Of a stretch of DNA of 34,624 nt, positions 1-7,723 are shown in pieces; the first letter of the stretch is position 1; every line of letters begins with the position of its first letter. The position numbers and the translations under genes are program-made. The stretch comes from an uncultured Clostridia bacterium (GTDB lineage: Bacteria; Bacillota; Clostridia; Christensenellales; Borkfalkiaceae), in the NCBI GenBank assembly GCA_947572415.1, contig CANPBT010000016.1, positions 1 to 34,624 on the forward strand, in the 5' to 3' direction. Under the pieces are notes generated by a model. The model was not told the DNA's origin. It searched no databases and was given only the letters and a program-made list of their open reading frames with translations.

Positions 1-1275
1 TATTTTGTTGTTGTAGAGTGCACCGAAAATTACAGCGCCCACGCCTACTTTTTCGGCAATATTCCGCTTATTTTCAAGTTCGGGATTTTTTTCGTTAATA
101 ATAGAATAAGCCTTTTCAACACATCTTTCGATAACGTCCTCAAGCCATACGACTTTTCCCTTTCTTGTAGACATCGCCCCGTCTTCGAGCGAAACCATAC
201 CGTACGCAACGTGAATCATATCCTTTGCCCAGTCGTTGCCCATAAGTTCGAGAACTTTGAATAGCTGCTTGAAATGAAGATTCTGCTGATACGCGACTAC
301 ATAAAGACATTTATAAAAGTCATAAGTTTTTTTACGGTAATACGCCGCGGCGAGATCGCGCGTGGCATATAGTGAAGCGCCGTCGGACCGCAGAATAAGG
401 CAAGGCGGCATACCGTACGCTTCAAGGTCTACTATTTGCGCCCCCTCGCTTTCTTTTAACAGATTTTTTGCGCGCAGCTCATCGATGACGGGTTGCATCT
501 TGTCGGTGTAAAATCTTTCACCCGCAAAGCTGTCGAATTTGACGCCGAGTTTATTGTATATCTTCCGGACGTATGAAAGCGTAAGCGATTTAAACCACTC
601 GAATATTTCGTTCGCCTCTTTGTCGCCGCTTTCTATCAGACGGAAATACTCCCTCGCCTCCGCTTGCATTGCCTCGTCGGCTTCATTGTTGAACCTGACG
701 TACAAATCGTTTATTGCGTGTATTCCGCCCTTTTCGACTTCTTCTTTATTGCCCCAATGCTTATATGCGCAAATAAGCTTACCGAATTGCGTGCCGTAAT
801 CGCCCAAATGATTAATTCCGACGACCTTATAGCCGAGGAAATCAAACAGCTTATACAATGCGCCGCCAAGCACGGTTGTCGATAAATGACCTATATGAAA
901 TGGTTTTGCTATATTCACCGACGAATAATCGATAAGTACCGTTTTATCTCTGCCCAACTCCGACGAGCCGTATTTTTCTTTTCTGCAGAGTATCTCATTC
1001 AATACGTTTTCGGTTAATCCAGCTTTATTTACCTTGAAATTCAAATAACCGTTTACTGCCGAAACTTCGCTTATTACGTCGTCGCAGTTAAATTCGTTTT
1101 TAAGGTTTTCGGCTATAATTGCGGGGCTTTTACGCAAAACCTTAGCAAATTTGAAGCAAGGCAAGGCATAATCGCCCATTTCGGAGTTAGGCGGCAATGC
1201 GATATCTCCGTAAATTTCCTCCGAGGTTACCCCGTCGATTTTCAGCCTTTCGGTAATATATCTTTTATAATCCAT
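1..1275 (-). CDS. argS: Arginyl-tRNA synthetase, C-terminus cut by window edge
   Basis: Class I aminoacyl-tRNA synthetase that charges tRNA-Arg in the cytosol. The 425 visible residues hold an N-terminal Add-1-like domain (about 1-105), the HIGH signature as PFHIGH near residues 125-130 after SSVNIAKP, and an MSTRKGK stretch at the KMSK position. The reading frame stays open to base 1, so the C-terminal anticodon-binding domain lies outside the window. The ATG at 1275 is preceded by AAAGGTGA, a good Shine-Dalgarno, and its promoter is divergent from that of ychF. The family normally has about 550-600 residues. The identity is secure. Confidence 0.96.
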   Translation of the reverse strand, partial: MDYKRYITERLKIDGVTSEEIYGDIALPPNSEMGDYALPCFKFAKVLRKSPAIIAENLKNEFNCDDVISEVSAVNGYLNFKVNKAGLTENVLNEILCRKEKYGSSELGRDKTVLIDYSSVNIAKPFHIGHLSTTVLGGALYKLFDFLGYKVVGINHLGDYGTQFGKLICAYKHWGNKEEVEKGGIHAINDLYVRFNNEADEAMQAEAREYFRLIESGDKEANEIFEWFKSLTLSYVRKIYNKLGVKFDSFAGERFYTDKMQPVIDELRAKNLLKESEGAQIVDLEAYGMPPCLILRSDGASLYATRDLAAAYYRKKTYDFYKCLYVVAYQQNLHFKQLFKVLELMGNDWAKDMIHVAYGMVSLEDGAMSTRKGKVVWLEDVIERCVEKAYSIINEKNPELENKRNIAEKVGVGAVIFGALYNNKI

Positions 1276-1295
1276 ATCAGTTCACCTTTAATGTG

Positions 1296-1324
1296 ATTTT
1301 AACATAAATATAAAAAATTATCAA
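1296..1324 (-). promoter_or_regulatory. Promoter for argS
   Basis: On the minus strand TTGATA (1319-1324) and TAAAAT (1296-1301) are separated by 17 bp, about 20 bp upstream of the argS start. This is a sigma-A-type promoter by consensus match. It is back to back with the ychF promoter. Confidence 0.6.
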
Positions 1325-1342
1325 CTTTACCGCACATTTGTT

Positions 1343-1371
1343 TTGATTATTTTTTACTTTTATATTATAAT
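1343..1371 (+). promoter_or_regulatory. Promoter for ychF
   Basis: TTGATT (1343-1348), a 17-bp spacer and a perfect TATAAT (1366-1371) lie about 30 bp upstream of the ychF ATG, which has its own GGAG ribosome-binding site. Confidence 0.65.
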
Positions 1372-1402
1372 TTAAATAAGTTTAACAATTTACGGAGTTA
1401 TT

Positions 1403-2503
1403 ATGAAATTAGGAGTTGTGGGACTTCCAAACGTAGGCAAGTCCACATTATTCAACGCGATTACTCATGCGGGCGCGGAAGCTGCGAATTACCCGTTTTG
1501 TACAATTGAGCCGAACGTCGGCGTTGTCACCGTTCCAGACGAACGGCTTGACAAGCTTGCAAAGCTTTACGAGAGTAAAAAAGTCACTCCCGCTATCGTT
1601 GAGTTCGTTGATATCGCAGGGCTCGTCAGAGGCGCTTCCAGAGGCGAAGGTCTGGGCAATAAGTTTTTATCGCACGTCCGCGAGTGCGACGCAATCGTAC
1701 ACGTAGTACGTTGCTTCGAAGATGAGAATATTACCCACGTCAACAATAAAATCGACCCTATCGAAGATATCAAAACTATTACACTTGAGCTTATTCTTGC
1801 AGATATCGAAGCGGTAAATAAGCGCCAGGACAGGATAAGAAACAACGCCCGCGGCGGTGCGAACAAGGAAGCCGCAACCGAATTTGCAATGCTGGAAAGG
1901 CTTGAAAAGTTTTTAAGCGAAGAAAACCCCGCAAGACTTTTCGAATGTTCGGAAGAAGAAAAACCTTTTATCGATAACCTCTTTCTTCTCACGTTAAAAC
2001 CTGTTATCTACGCGGCGAATATCTCCGAGTTCGATATGGGCAAGCCGGAAGACGAGATATCACTTGTGCGCTCGGTTAAAGATTACGCAGCACGCGAGGG
2101 TAGCGAAGTTCTGGTTATATGCGCAAAAACCGAGGAAGAGCTTTCGAAAATGGATAAAGAAGATATGCAGATGTTCCTCGAAGAGCTCGGATTGCAAGAA
2201 AGCGGATTAAACAGACTTATCAAAAAAAGCTACGCGCTTTTGGGGCTTATTTCCTACCTTACCGCGGGCGAAAAGGAAACGCGCGCCTGGACAATCGTAA
2301 ATGGTACAAAAGCCCCGCAGGCGGCAGGAAAAATCCACAGCGACTTCGAAAAGGGCTTTATACGTGCGGAAATCTGCGACTGGCAGACCCTTCTTGACTG
2401 TAACGGTCTGGTCGGGGCGCGTGAAAAAGGCAAAGTTCGCTCCGAAGGCAAAGATTACGTTATAAAAGACGGCGACGTCGTCCTCTTCCGCTTCAATGTA
2501 TAA
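1403..2503 (+). CDS. ychF: Redox-regulated ATPase YchF (Obg family)
   Basis: Universally conserved TRAFAC P-loop protein that binds the ribosome and hydrolyses ATP rather than GTP. The 366 residues match the usual family length. The G1 loop GLPNVGKST is at residues 7-15, the G3 element is seen as DIAGLVRGAS, and the G4 position is the YchF-specific NxxE (in YAANISEFD) rather than NKxD, which explains the ATP preference known for the family. A coiled-coil insert follows G3, and a C-terminal TGS domain ends in KDYVIKDGDVVLFRFNV. The start has GGAG six bases upstream. It is a single-gene unit between its own promoter and the hairpin at 2507-2540. Confidence 0.97.
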   Translation: MKLGVVGLPNVGKSTLFNAITHAGAEAANYPFCTIEPNVGVVTVPDERLDKLAKLYESKKVTPAIVEFVDIAGLVRGASRGEGLGNKFLSHVRECDAIVHVVRCFEDENITHVNNKIDPIEDIKTITLELILADIEAVNKRQDRIRNNARGGANKEAATEFAMLERLEKFLSEENPARLFECSEEEKPFIDNLFLLTLKPVIYAANISEFDMGKPEDEISLVRSVKDYAAREGSEVLVICAKTEEELSKMDKEDMQMFLEELGLQESGLNRLIKKSYALLGLISYLTAGEKETRAWTIVNGTKAPQAAGKIHSDFEKGFIRAEICDWQTLLDCNGLVGAREKGKVRSEGKDYVIKDGDVVLFRFNV

Positions 2504-2506
2504 AAT

Positions 2507-2540
2507 AAAAACTCTCGTCTGAGACGGACGAGAGTTTTTT
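2507..2540. terminator. Bidirectional terminator between ychF and gapA
   Basis: ACTCTCGTC (2511-2519) pairs with GACGAGAGT (2527-2535). It is flanked by an A-run on the left and a T-run on the right, so it works as an intrinsic terminator for both of the convergent genes. Confidence 0.9.
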
Positions 2541-2552
2541 CATTTAATTTAA

Positions 2553-3569
2553 TTACTTCAATTCAGCGAAGTATTTGATTGTCCTTACCATCTGCGAGGT
2601 ATACGAATTTTCGTTATCGTACCAGGAAACAACCTTTACAAGGGTCGTGCCGTCGCCAAGAGGCATGCACTTCGTCTGCGTTGCGTCGAACAACGAACCG
2701 AACGTCATACCTACAACGTCGCTTGAAACGAGTTCTTCTTCGGTATAACCGTACGATGCGGAAGCCGCCTGCTTCATTGCGCCGTTTACCGCTTTTGCAT
2801 CGATTTCGCCTTCACATACTGCAATAAGCTGAGTAAGCGAACCGGTGGGTACGGGTACGCGCTGTGCGCAACCGTCAAGCACGCCGTTGAGTTCGGGGAT
2901 AACAAGACCGATTGCTTTTGCCGCGCCCGTCGAGTTGGGCACGATATTTACGGCAGCAGCCCTCGCTCTTCTCAAATCACCCTTTCTGTGGGGACCGTCG
3001 AGTACCATCTGATCGCCGGTATAAGCGTGAATGGTCGTCATGTAGCCTTTTTTGATTTTGCAAAGCTTATTAAGCGCGTCGGCCATAGGCGCAAGGCAGT
3101 TGGTCGTGCAGCTTGCAGCCGAAATAACGGTGTCGCTTGCTTTCAAGGTTTTTTCGTTTACGCTGTAAACCACCGTAGGCAGATCGTTGCCGGCAGGTGC
3201 CGAAATAACGACTTTCTTTGCGCCGGCTTTGATATGAGCGGAAGCTTTTTCTTTCGAGCAATAGAAGCCCGTGCATTCGAGCACTACGTCTACGTCATGT
3301 GCAGCCCAAGGAAGATTAGCAGCGTCTTTTTCCGCATAAATCTTGATTGTTTTTCCGTTTACGGTGATATTGTCCTCTCCCGCAACTACCGAATCACAAT
3401 ACTTGTATCTGCCCTGTGCCGAATCGTATTTCAACAGGTGTGCAAGCATTTTGGGGCTTGTAAGGTCGTTGATAGCAACTATTTCGTAACCGGCTGCGTC
3501 AAACATCTGTCTGAATGCAAGACGTCCGATACGTCCGAATCCATTAATCGCTACTTTTACATTTGCCAT
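2553..3569 (-). CDS. gapA: Glyceraldehyde-3-phosphate dehydrogenase, type I, NAD-dependent
   Basis: Glycolytic enzyme oxidising glyceraldehyde-3-phosphate to 1,3-bisphosphoglycerate in the cytosol. It has 338 residues, the normal size. A Rossmann fold begins at INGFGRIGR (9-16), and Asp35 in AINDL is the residue that normally selects NAD over NADP. The catalytic Cys154 sits in SAASCTTNC and His181 in [10 protein letters not shown]. The start at 3569 has GGAGG upstream. It is convergent with ychF and divergent from fba, another glycolytic gene, so the two promoters share the 3570-3826 gap. A long antisense open frame overlaps it and is not considered real. Confidence 0.97.
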   Translation of the reverse strand: MANVKVAINGFGRIGRLAFRQMFDAAGYEIVAINDLTSPKMLAHLLKYDSAQGRYKYCDSVVAGEDNITVNGKTIKIYAEKDAANLPWAAHDVDVVLECTGFYCSKEKASAHIKAGAKKVVISAPAGNDLPTVVYSVNEKTLKASDTVISAASCTTNCLAPMADALNKLCKIKKGYMTTIHAYTGDQMVLDGPHRKGDLRRARAAAVNIVPNSTGAAKAIGLVIPELNGVLDGCAQRVPVPTGSLTQLIAVCEGEIDAKAVNGAMKQAASASYGYTEEELVSSDVVGMTFGSLFDATQTKCMPLGDGTTLVKVVSWYDNENSYTSQMVRTIKYFAELK

Positions 3570-3608
3570 AAAATAAATTCCTCCGAATTTTAATTTTTTT
3601 CTTGAATA

Positions 3609-3637
3609 ATTATACCAGAATTTTACAGTTAAGTCAA
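3609..3637 (-). promoter_or_regulatory. Promoter for gapA (extended -10)
   Basis: Minus strand TTGACT (3632-3637), 17-bp spacer, TATAAT (3609-3614), with TGG directly before the -10. This near-consensus promoter fits a highly expressed glycolytic gene. Confidence 0.8.
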
Positions 3638-3758
3638 TAGCTTTTTTGAATTTCTCAAACCGATAAAATTTTACTTATTCAGTAATCTAATTATACTCCT
3701 TATTATTGTTTTTGCAAAGTGTTTTTAATACAATTTTTAAATAATTTTATAAATTGAC

Positions 3759-3787
3759 TTGAATTTTGTCGCGTAATGAATTATACT
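3759..3787 (+). promoter_or_regulatory. Promoter for fba
   Basis: TTGAAT (3759-3764), 17-bp spacer, TATACT (3782-3787), about 40 bp before the fba ATG. A better -35 match (TTGACT, 3754-3759) is spaced too far, at 22 bp. Confidence 0.6.
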
Positions 3788-3826
3788 TTATATATAAATT
3801 AATTTTAACTTATTTGGAGGTCATTT

Positions 3827-4693
3827 ATGGCACTTGTTTCGGCAAAGAACATGCTTGAAAAAGCGAGAGACGGAAAATACGCCGTCGGTCAGTTCAATAT
3901 TAATAATCTTGAATGGACCAAATGTATTTTGCAAACTGCGCAGGAGCTCAACTCTCCCGTTATCCTCGGAGTATCAGAGGGCGCAGGAAAATATATGACT
4001 GGGTTTAAAACCGTAACCGCAATGGTTAAAGCAATGGTTGAAGAGCTTAAAATTACCGTACCCGTCGCCCTTCACCTCGACCACGGCACTTACGAGGGCT
4101 GCTATAAATGTATCGAAGCAGGATTTTCTTCGATTATGTTCGACGGCTCGCACTTTCCCATCGAAGAAAATATAGAAAAAACGAAAGAGCTTGTAAAAGT
4201 CTGCGCCGAAAAAGGCATGAGCCTTGAAGCCGAAGTAGGCTCAATCGGCGGCGAGGAAGACGGTGTTGTCGGTTTGGGCGAATGTGCCGACCCCGACGAA
4301 TGTAAAAGAATCGCTGATTTGGGAGTAACTATTCTTGCTGCGGGCATAGGCAACATTCACGGTAAGTATCCTGAAAATTGGCCCGGGCTTCGTTTTGACG
4401 TGCTTGAAAAGATTAAAGCAAAGACGGGCGATATGCCCCTCGTCCTTCACGGCGGCACGGGTATTCCCACCGAGATGATTAAAAAAGCGATTTCGCTTGG
4501 CGTTGCAAAAATCAACGTGAATACCGAGTGCCAGCTTTCTTTCCAGGCGGCAACGAGAAAGTATATCGAAGAAGGTAAAGACCTTGTTGGTAAAGGTTTC
4601 GACCCCAGAAAGTTGCTTGCACCCGGTTGCGAGGCAATCAAAGCTACCGTTAAAGAAAAAATGGAAATTTTCGGCAGCATAGGTAAGGCTTAA
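3827..4693 (+). CDS. fba: Class II fructose-1,6-bisphosphate aldolase
   Basis: Zinc-dependent aldolase that cleaves fructose-1,6-bisphosphate to dihydroxyacetone phosphate and glyceraldehyde-3-phosphate, feeding the neighbouring gapA product. It has 288 residues. Asp85 (catalytic) and His86 (zinc) lie in LHLDHG. Further ligands are His178 in GNIHGKYP and His208 in VLHGGTG; Glu137 lies in LEAEVGSIGG. The NVNTEC phosphate-binding segment is at 230-235. The start has GGAGG at ideal spacing, and a strong terminator follows at 4709. The sequence resembles the FbaA/Fba type found in Firmicutes; tagatose-bisphosphate aldolase is the close alternative within the family. Confidence 0.94.
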   Translation: MALVSAKNMLEKARDGKYAVGQFNINNLEWTKCILQTAQELNSPVILGVSEGAGKYMTGFKTVTAMVKAMVEELKITVPVALHLDHGTYEGCYKCIEAGFSSIMFDGSHFPIEENIEKTKELVKVCAEKGMSLEAEVGSIGGEEDGVVGLGECADPDECKRIADLGVTILAAGIGNIHGKYPENWPGLRFDVLEKIKAKTGDMPLVLHGGTGIPTEMIKKAISLGVAKINVNTECQLSFQAATRKYIEEGKDLVGKGFDPRKLLAPGCEAIKATVKEKMEIFGSIGKA

Positions 4694-4708
4694 TCGACAT
4701 TGATACTG

Positions 4709-4739
4709 CGCGATGCAAACTTGCATCGCGTATTTTTTT
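4709..4739 (+). terminator. Terminator of fba
   Basis: CGCGATGCAA (4709-4718) and TTGCATCGCG (4721-4730) form a 10-bp stem with a two-base loop, followed by a T-run at 4733-4739. Confidence 0.92.
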
Positions 4740-4765
4740 ACATTTTACGACCAAAATATAATATT

Positions 4766-5179
4766 ATGAAAAGAAAATTATCTTTGTTGTTTTTGTTGTG
4801 TCTTTTATCGTTGTTTATACTCCCCTCGTGCGACGCGCGCGAAGCGGGGTCAATAAAAACTCTCACCCGTCCTTACATTGCTCAATACGAATGTACCGAA
4901 GCACGTCTCGGCGATGAAAATATACTTGAAAAATTTGATTATATAAATATAAATATTAAGGACAAAAATAATCTCGAACTTATTTATAAACCATTAAACG
5001 GCGATAAAAAGGTCATTGAAAGTACCTACACCTTTGACAATAACACGCATGAGCTGACTGCCGAAATAGGAATTTTTGGCTATACTTTCAAGCAAAGCAC
5101 AAAAATCGAACACGGCAAATTTACCGTATCAAAGCAGTTCGGCGGAAAAGAACTTATATTGAAATTCAAAGCAAAATAG
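4766..5179 (+). CDS. Small predicted lipoprotein, function unknown
   Basis: I do not recognise the family. From the ATG at 4766 the 137-residue product begins with a lysine-rich n-region (MKRKLS), a Leu/Phe-rich core and a lipobox-like LPSC with Cys22. It is therefore probably exported, lipid-modified and anchored on the outer face of the membrane. The mature part alternates charged and beta-prone segments, resembling small lipocalin-like or DUF-type beta domains, but no motif names it. The frame is open upstream to 4700, but those codons run through the fba terminator, so the signal-peptide start is preferred. No clear Shine-Dalgarno is visible. A TATAAT sits at 4757-4762, only three bases from the ATG. 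Confidence 0.72.
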   Translation: MKRKLSLLFLLCLLSLFILPSCDAREAGSIKTLTRPYIAQYECTEARLGDENILEKFDYININIKDKNNLELIYKPLNGDKKVIESTYTFDNNTHELTAEIGIFGYTFKQSTKIEHGKFTVSKQFGGKELILKFKAK

Positions 5180-5212
5180 AATTATTGTACTTTATTTTCA
5201 GAATAAAATGCA

Positions 5213-5249
5213 GCCCTCGCTTCGCCTGAGAAGCAAGGGCATATTTTTT
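5213..5249. terminator. Bidirectional terminator
   Basis: GCCCTCGCTTC (5213-5223) pairs, with one mismatch, with GAAGCAAGGGC (5230-5240). A T-run follows on the plus strand and a T-rich tract on the minus strand. It separates the convergent genes ending at 5179 and 5268. Confidence 0.85.
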
Positions 5250-5267
5250 ATATTAAAAATTGCTTGT

Positions 5268-5609
5268 TTATTTTTTATCGGGTTCGTAATTACCCGTAAT
5301 TTCTTCAATGCCTTCGATTTCGAGCTTTCCGTACTCTTCCGTTGGCTTTGTTTGCATATCTTCCTTTTCTTCTGTCGTTTCGACCGCGGACTCTGTCGCA
5401 GTTTCTTTGGGTGCGGTAACAATTTCGTCGTCCTCCGAAACGCTGTCGTAATCTATTTTTATAAGATTTTTATCTGAATAAATTTCATTGAGCCATGCCT
5501 GAAGTTTGGCCTCGGTCTTGCGTTTGTGGGCTAGCAAAATAAAAAATATTGAAAATAATATAAAAAAAACACTTAACGCCACTATCGCAACGATATATTT
5601 CGGTTCCAT
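5268..5609 (-). CDS. Small single-pass membrane protein, function unknown
   Basis: 113 residues. A hydrophobic helix spans about residues 5-27 (IVAIVALSVFFILFSIFFIL), followed by KRK and a soluble, acidic, Glu/Thr-rich low-complexity tail. The positive residues after the helix suggest the tail is cytoplasmic. No enzyme motif is present. It is divergent from murG, but no functional link is visible. Its promoter is excellent (TTGACA-17-TAAAAT) and the -10 ends only six bases before the ATG with no ribosome-binding site, so the mRNA is probably leaderless. Confidence 0.7.
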   Translation of the reverse strand: MEPKYIVAIVALSVFFILFSIFFILLAHKRKTEAKLQAWLNEIYSDKNLIKIDYDSVSEDDEIVTAPKETATESAVETTEEKEDMQTKPTEEYGKLEIEGIEEITGNYEPDKK

Positions 5610-5615
5610 AAATTT

Positions 5616-5644
5616 ATTTTACTACTCTTTTAAATATATGTCAA
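5616..5644 (-). promoter_or_regulatory. Leaderless-type promoter of the 5609 gene
   Basis: Minus strand TTGACA (5639-5644), 17 bp, TAAAAT (5616-5621), then AAATTT and the ATG. Transcription should start at or next to the start codon. Confidence 0.75.
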
Positions 5645-5735
5645 CTTTTAGACCGAGAATTTACCGGCGCAATTAACATCAATTTATTTTAGGGGCTTAA
5701 AGCGTTTTAATTTCATAATTTAAGGCAATAATAAG

Positions 5736-5741
5736 TATATT
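5736..5741 (+). promoter_or_regulatory. Possible -10 box of murG, leaderless spacing
   Basis: TATATT ends six bases before the murG ATG, the same spacing as for the 5609 and 7386 genes. No convincing -35 hexamer is seen at 16-18 bp, so this one is weaker. Confidence 0.4.
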
Positions 5742-5747
5742 TAAATT

Positions 5748-6785
5748 ATGAAAAAGATTATGTTTTGCGGCGGCGGTAGCGCCGGACACGTTATCCCGAA
5801 TGTTGCCGTTATAGAACAGCTTGAAAAAGAATACGATGTGAGTTATATAGGTACCGACGGTATTGAAAAGAATATCTGCGAAAGCAAAGATATAAGATTT
5901 TACGAGTTTGAAGCGGTAAAGTTCAGGCGCGGAAAATTTTTATGCAACCTTGCTATTCCATTTAAGCTTTTTAAAAGCATACGCTATGCAGGTGATATAC
6001 TCGATAAAGTAAAACCTGATTTACTTTTTTGCAAAGGCGGCTATGTGTGCATACCTCCCGCTTTTGCGGCAAGCAAACGCGGTATACCGGTAATCACGCA
6101 TGAATCGGATATCAGTGCGGGACTTGCGAACAAAATTATTGCAAAAAAATGCCGTAAAGTACTTACTACTTTTCCTTCTACCGCGCAAAAATTTAAAAAC
6201 GGCGAATATACGGGCAGTCCTATGAGGGAGTGTCTTTTTAGACGCGACAGAGCGACCGCCCGCAAATTTTTAGGGGTAGACGATAAACCTGTTTTAATCG
6301 TTTTCGGCGGTGGCAGCGGCTCGAGAATAATAAACGAAAATTTACGAAAAATCGTATTCGAAATCTGCAAAAAATATAACGTAATACATCTTTGCGGCAA
6401 AGGCAACCTGACAGAAACTAATATAAACGGTTATAAGCAAATTGAATTTGCCGATGATATGGGCGCAGTTTACGCCTGCGCCGACGCCGCAATTGCAAGG
6501 TGCGGCTCAAACTCCGCAAACGAACTTCTTGCATTGAAAATACCTACGCTGTTTATTCCGCTTGAAAACTCCGCAAGCCGCGGCGACCAGCTTAAAAACG
6601 CCGAATATTTTCACAGCTTAGGGCTTTGCAGGGTTTTAAGTGAAAAATCGCTTGACCCGATGAAATTAAAAGCCGAAATATACAGCTTAATGAATGACGA
6701 AAAATTAAAAGCCGCGCTTGCCTTATCTGAAATCAAGTGCGGCAACGACAATATTGTTAAAGCTATTAAATCAAACCTTGTATAA
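5748..6785 (+). CDS. murG: MurG: undecaprenyl-PP-MurNAc-pentapeptide GlcNAc transferase
   Basis: Membrane-associated GT28 glycosyltransferase that adds GlcNAc to lipid I to make lipid II, the last cytoplasmic step of peptidoglycan synthesis. The 345 residues have the two-domain GT-B layout. GGGSAGH (8-14) is the first glycine loop, FCKGGYVCIPP follows near 94-104, then TGSPMR, and the second-domain loop is FGGGSGS. The UDP-GlcNAc site is seen as ARCGSNSANELLALKIPTLF followed by SRGDQ. It stands alone here, away from other mur genes, which is unusual since murG is most often in the dcw cluster. No Shine-Dalgarno is evident. Its 3' end overlaps mntP, on the other strand, by 20 bp. Confidence 0.94.
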   Translation: MKKIMFCGGGSAGHVIPNVAVIEQLEKEYDVSYIGTDGIEKNICESKDIRFYEFEAVKFRRGKFLCNLAIPFKLFKSIRYAGDILDKVKPDLLFCKGGYVCIPPAFAASKRGIPVITHESDISAGLANKIIAKKCRKVLTTFPSTAQKFKNGEYTGSPMRECLFRRDRATARKFLGVDDKPVLIVFGGGSGSRIINENLRKIVFEICKKYNVIHLCGKGNLTETNINGYKQIEFADDMGAVYACADAAIARCGSNSANELLALKIPTLFIPLENSASRGDQLKNAEYFHSLGLCRVLSEKSLDPMKLKAEIYSLMNDEKLKAALALSEIKCGNDNIVKAIKSNLV

Positions 6786-7386
6786 GTATTTTAAGTCCTA
6801 TACCTATCAGCACAAGTCCGCCGATTATTCCGGTTATCCCCGTTTTGTTTTTAAGCACGTTTCCGATCTTAACGCCTATTATAAGCCCCGTCAGACTTAT
6901 CACAAAAGTTATAACGCCGATTATGCCGACGCTTAAAAGCACGGCTGAAATACTGTTTTTTAAACCGTCTGTTACGGCAAAAGATACCCCAACGAAAAGC
7001 GCGTCGATACTGGTCGCCACGCCCTGAACGATAACTTCCGGAAATGAATAGTGCTTTTCGGCAATATCCTCTTCTTTAGAGCGCAATTCTTTTATCGCGT
7101 CGAGAAGCATTTTAGCTCCTATTACAGACAACAAAAGAAACGCAATCCAGTGGTCGATAGCGTCGAATAATTCGCTGAATGCCTGACCTAAGACGTAAGC
7201 AACGAAAAAGCCTGCAAGCGGCATTAACGCCTGAAATATGCCGAACGTCAAAGGAATGCTAATTCCCTTACCCTTTGTAAGATTTTTGTAGCAAAGTCCG
7301 TCTGTTACGGAAACAGCCAACGCGTCCATTGCAAGCGAAATTCCGATTAGACATACTTCTAATGCGGTTACCCAACTATAAAACAT
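6766..7386 (-). CDS. mntP: MntP manganese efflux pump
   Basis: Polytopic membrane exporter that lowers cytoplasmic manganese. The 206 residues form six hydrophobic segments arranged as an inverted repeat. The duplicated motif is visible as SLAMDALAVS with Asp21 and ATSIDALFVG with Asp128, the acidic residues expected to bind metal. A charged cytoplasmic loop (RSKEEDIAEKH) lies at mid-protein. It overlaps the end of murG tail to tail. In many bacteria mntP is controlled by a yybP-ykoY manganese riboswitch or by MntR; no riboswitch is seen here because the -10 box is only six bases from the ATG. Confidence 0.93.
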   Translation of the reverse strand: MFYSWVTALEVCLIGISLAMDALAVSVTDGLCYKNLTKGKGISIPLTFGIFQALMPLAGFFVAYVLGQAFSELFDAIDHWIAFLLLSVIGAKMLLDAIKELRSKEEDIAEKHYSFPEVIVQGVATSIDALFVGVSFAVTDGLKNSISAVLLSVGIIGVITFVISLTGLIIGVKIGNVLKNKTGITGIIGGLVLIGIGLKILIQGLI

Positions 7387-7392
7387 ATACTT

Positions 7393-7422
7393 AGTATATC
7401 ATACGCACCAGTATAATGTAAA
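7393..7422 (-). promoter_or_regulatory. Leaderless-type promoter of mntP
   Basis: Minus strand TTTACA (7417-7422), 18 bp, TATACT (7393-7398), then AAGTAT and ATG. This leaves no room for a 5' leader or riboswitch. Confidence 0.6.
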
Positions 7423-7472
7423 ATATTATTTAAATTTTATTTGTAAAATTATTAAAACAAGGCTAAAACTGT

Positions 7473-7500
7473 TTGCTTTTTTTGTAATTTTTAGTATAAT
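7473..7500 (+). promoter_or_regulatory. Promoter of the tRNA-Pro gene
   Basis: TTGCTT (7473-7478), 16 bp, TATAAT (7495-7500), 23 bp before the tRNA 5' end. Confidence 0.7.
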
Positions 7501-7523
7501 AATATCGTTATTGAAAAATTCAT

Positions 7524-7600
7524 TGAGGTGTAGCGCAGTTTGGTAGCGCGTCTGGTTAGGGACCAGAAGGTCGTGGGTTCAAGTCCCGTCACCTCAACCA
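7524..7600 (+). tRNA. tRNA-Pro, anticodon AGG
   Basis: A full cloverleaf can be drawn. The acceptor stem is TGAGGTG/CACCTCA, the D-stem GCGC/GCGC, the anticodon stem TCTGG/CCAGA around loop TTAGGGA, the T-arm GTGGG-TTCAAGT-CCCGT, discriminator A and an encoded CCA. The loop places AGG at positions 34-36, reading proline CCU. Bacterial tRNA-Pro species usually carry TGG, GGG or CGG, so A34 is unusual and would be a candidate for inosine modification. The 3' end (7577 onward) is the attachment site of the integrated element, and the gene stays intact after integration. Confidence 0.93.
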
Positions 7601-7601
7601 A
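7577..7601. repeat. attL, 25-bp tRNA 3'-end repeat
   Basis: Bases 7577-7601, from GTTCAAGTCCCG to CTCAACCAA, recur exactly at 23128-23152. They cover the T-loop through CCA of tRNA-Pro plus one base, a typical tyrosine-integrase target. Confidence 0.93.
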
Positions 7602-7605
7602 TTTT

Positions 7606-7646
7606 GCCCGATTTTGAGTTAAAAAAGCTCAAAATCGGGCTTTTTT
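7606..7646 (+). terminator. Element-borne terminator of the tRNA-Pro transcript
   Basis: GCCCGATTTTGAG (7606-7618) and CTCAAAATCGGGC (7628-7640) form a perfect 13-bp stem followed by six T. It lies inside the element and replaces the displaced chromosomal terminator. Confidence 0.92.
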
Positions 7647-7695
7647 GTTTGGTTTTTAATTGTTTTTAGTTATTTGGAGTACAGTTTATTTACGA

Positions 7696-7717
7696 TTTTG
7701 GGGCACGTTTTGGGGCA
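7696..7717 (+). repeat. Putative left arm-type integrase sites
   Basis: TTTTGGGGCA occurs at 7696-7705 and again at 7708-7717, a 12-bp period. A similar GGGGCA pair in the same orientation lies near attR at 23030-23046. The distances to the att cores are about 95 and 80 bp. Binding by the integrase N-terminal domain is inferred. Confidence 0.6.
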
Positions 7718-7723
7718 GAAACC

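Noticed and set aside
2988-3593. 201-codon plus-strand open frame opposite gapA
   Set aside because: It is the shadow of a highly conserved gene on the other strand, has no ribosome-binding site and gives no recognisable protein.
4241-4726. 161-codon minus-strand open frame opposite fba
   Set aside because: Shadow of fba that runs through its terminator; no start signal.
7387-7523. Possible yybP-ykoY manganese riboswitch upstream of mntP
   Set aside because: The mntP -10 box ends six bases before its ATG, leaving no transcribed leader, and no riboswitch-like stems are seen.
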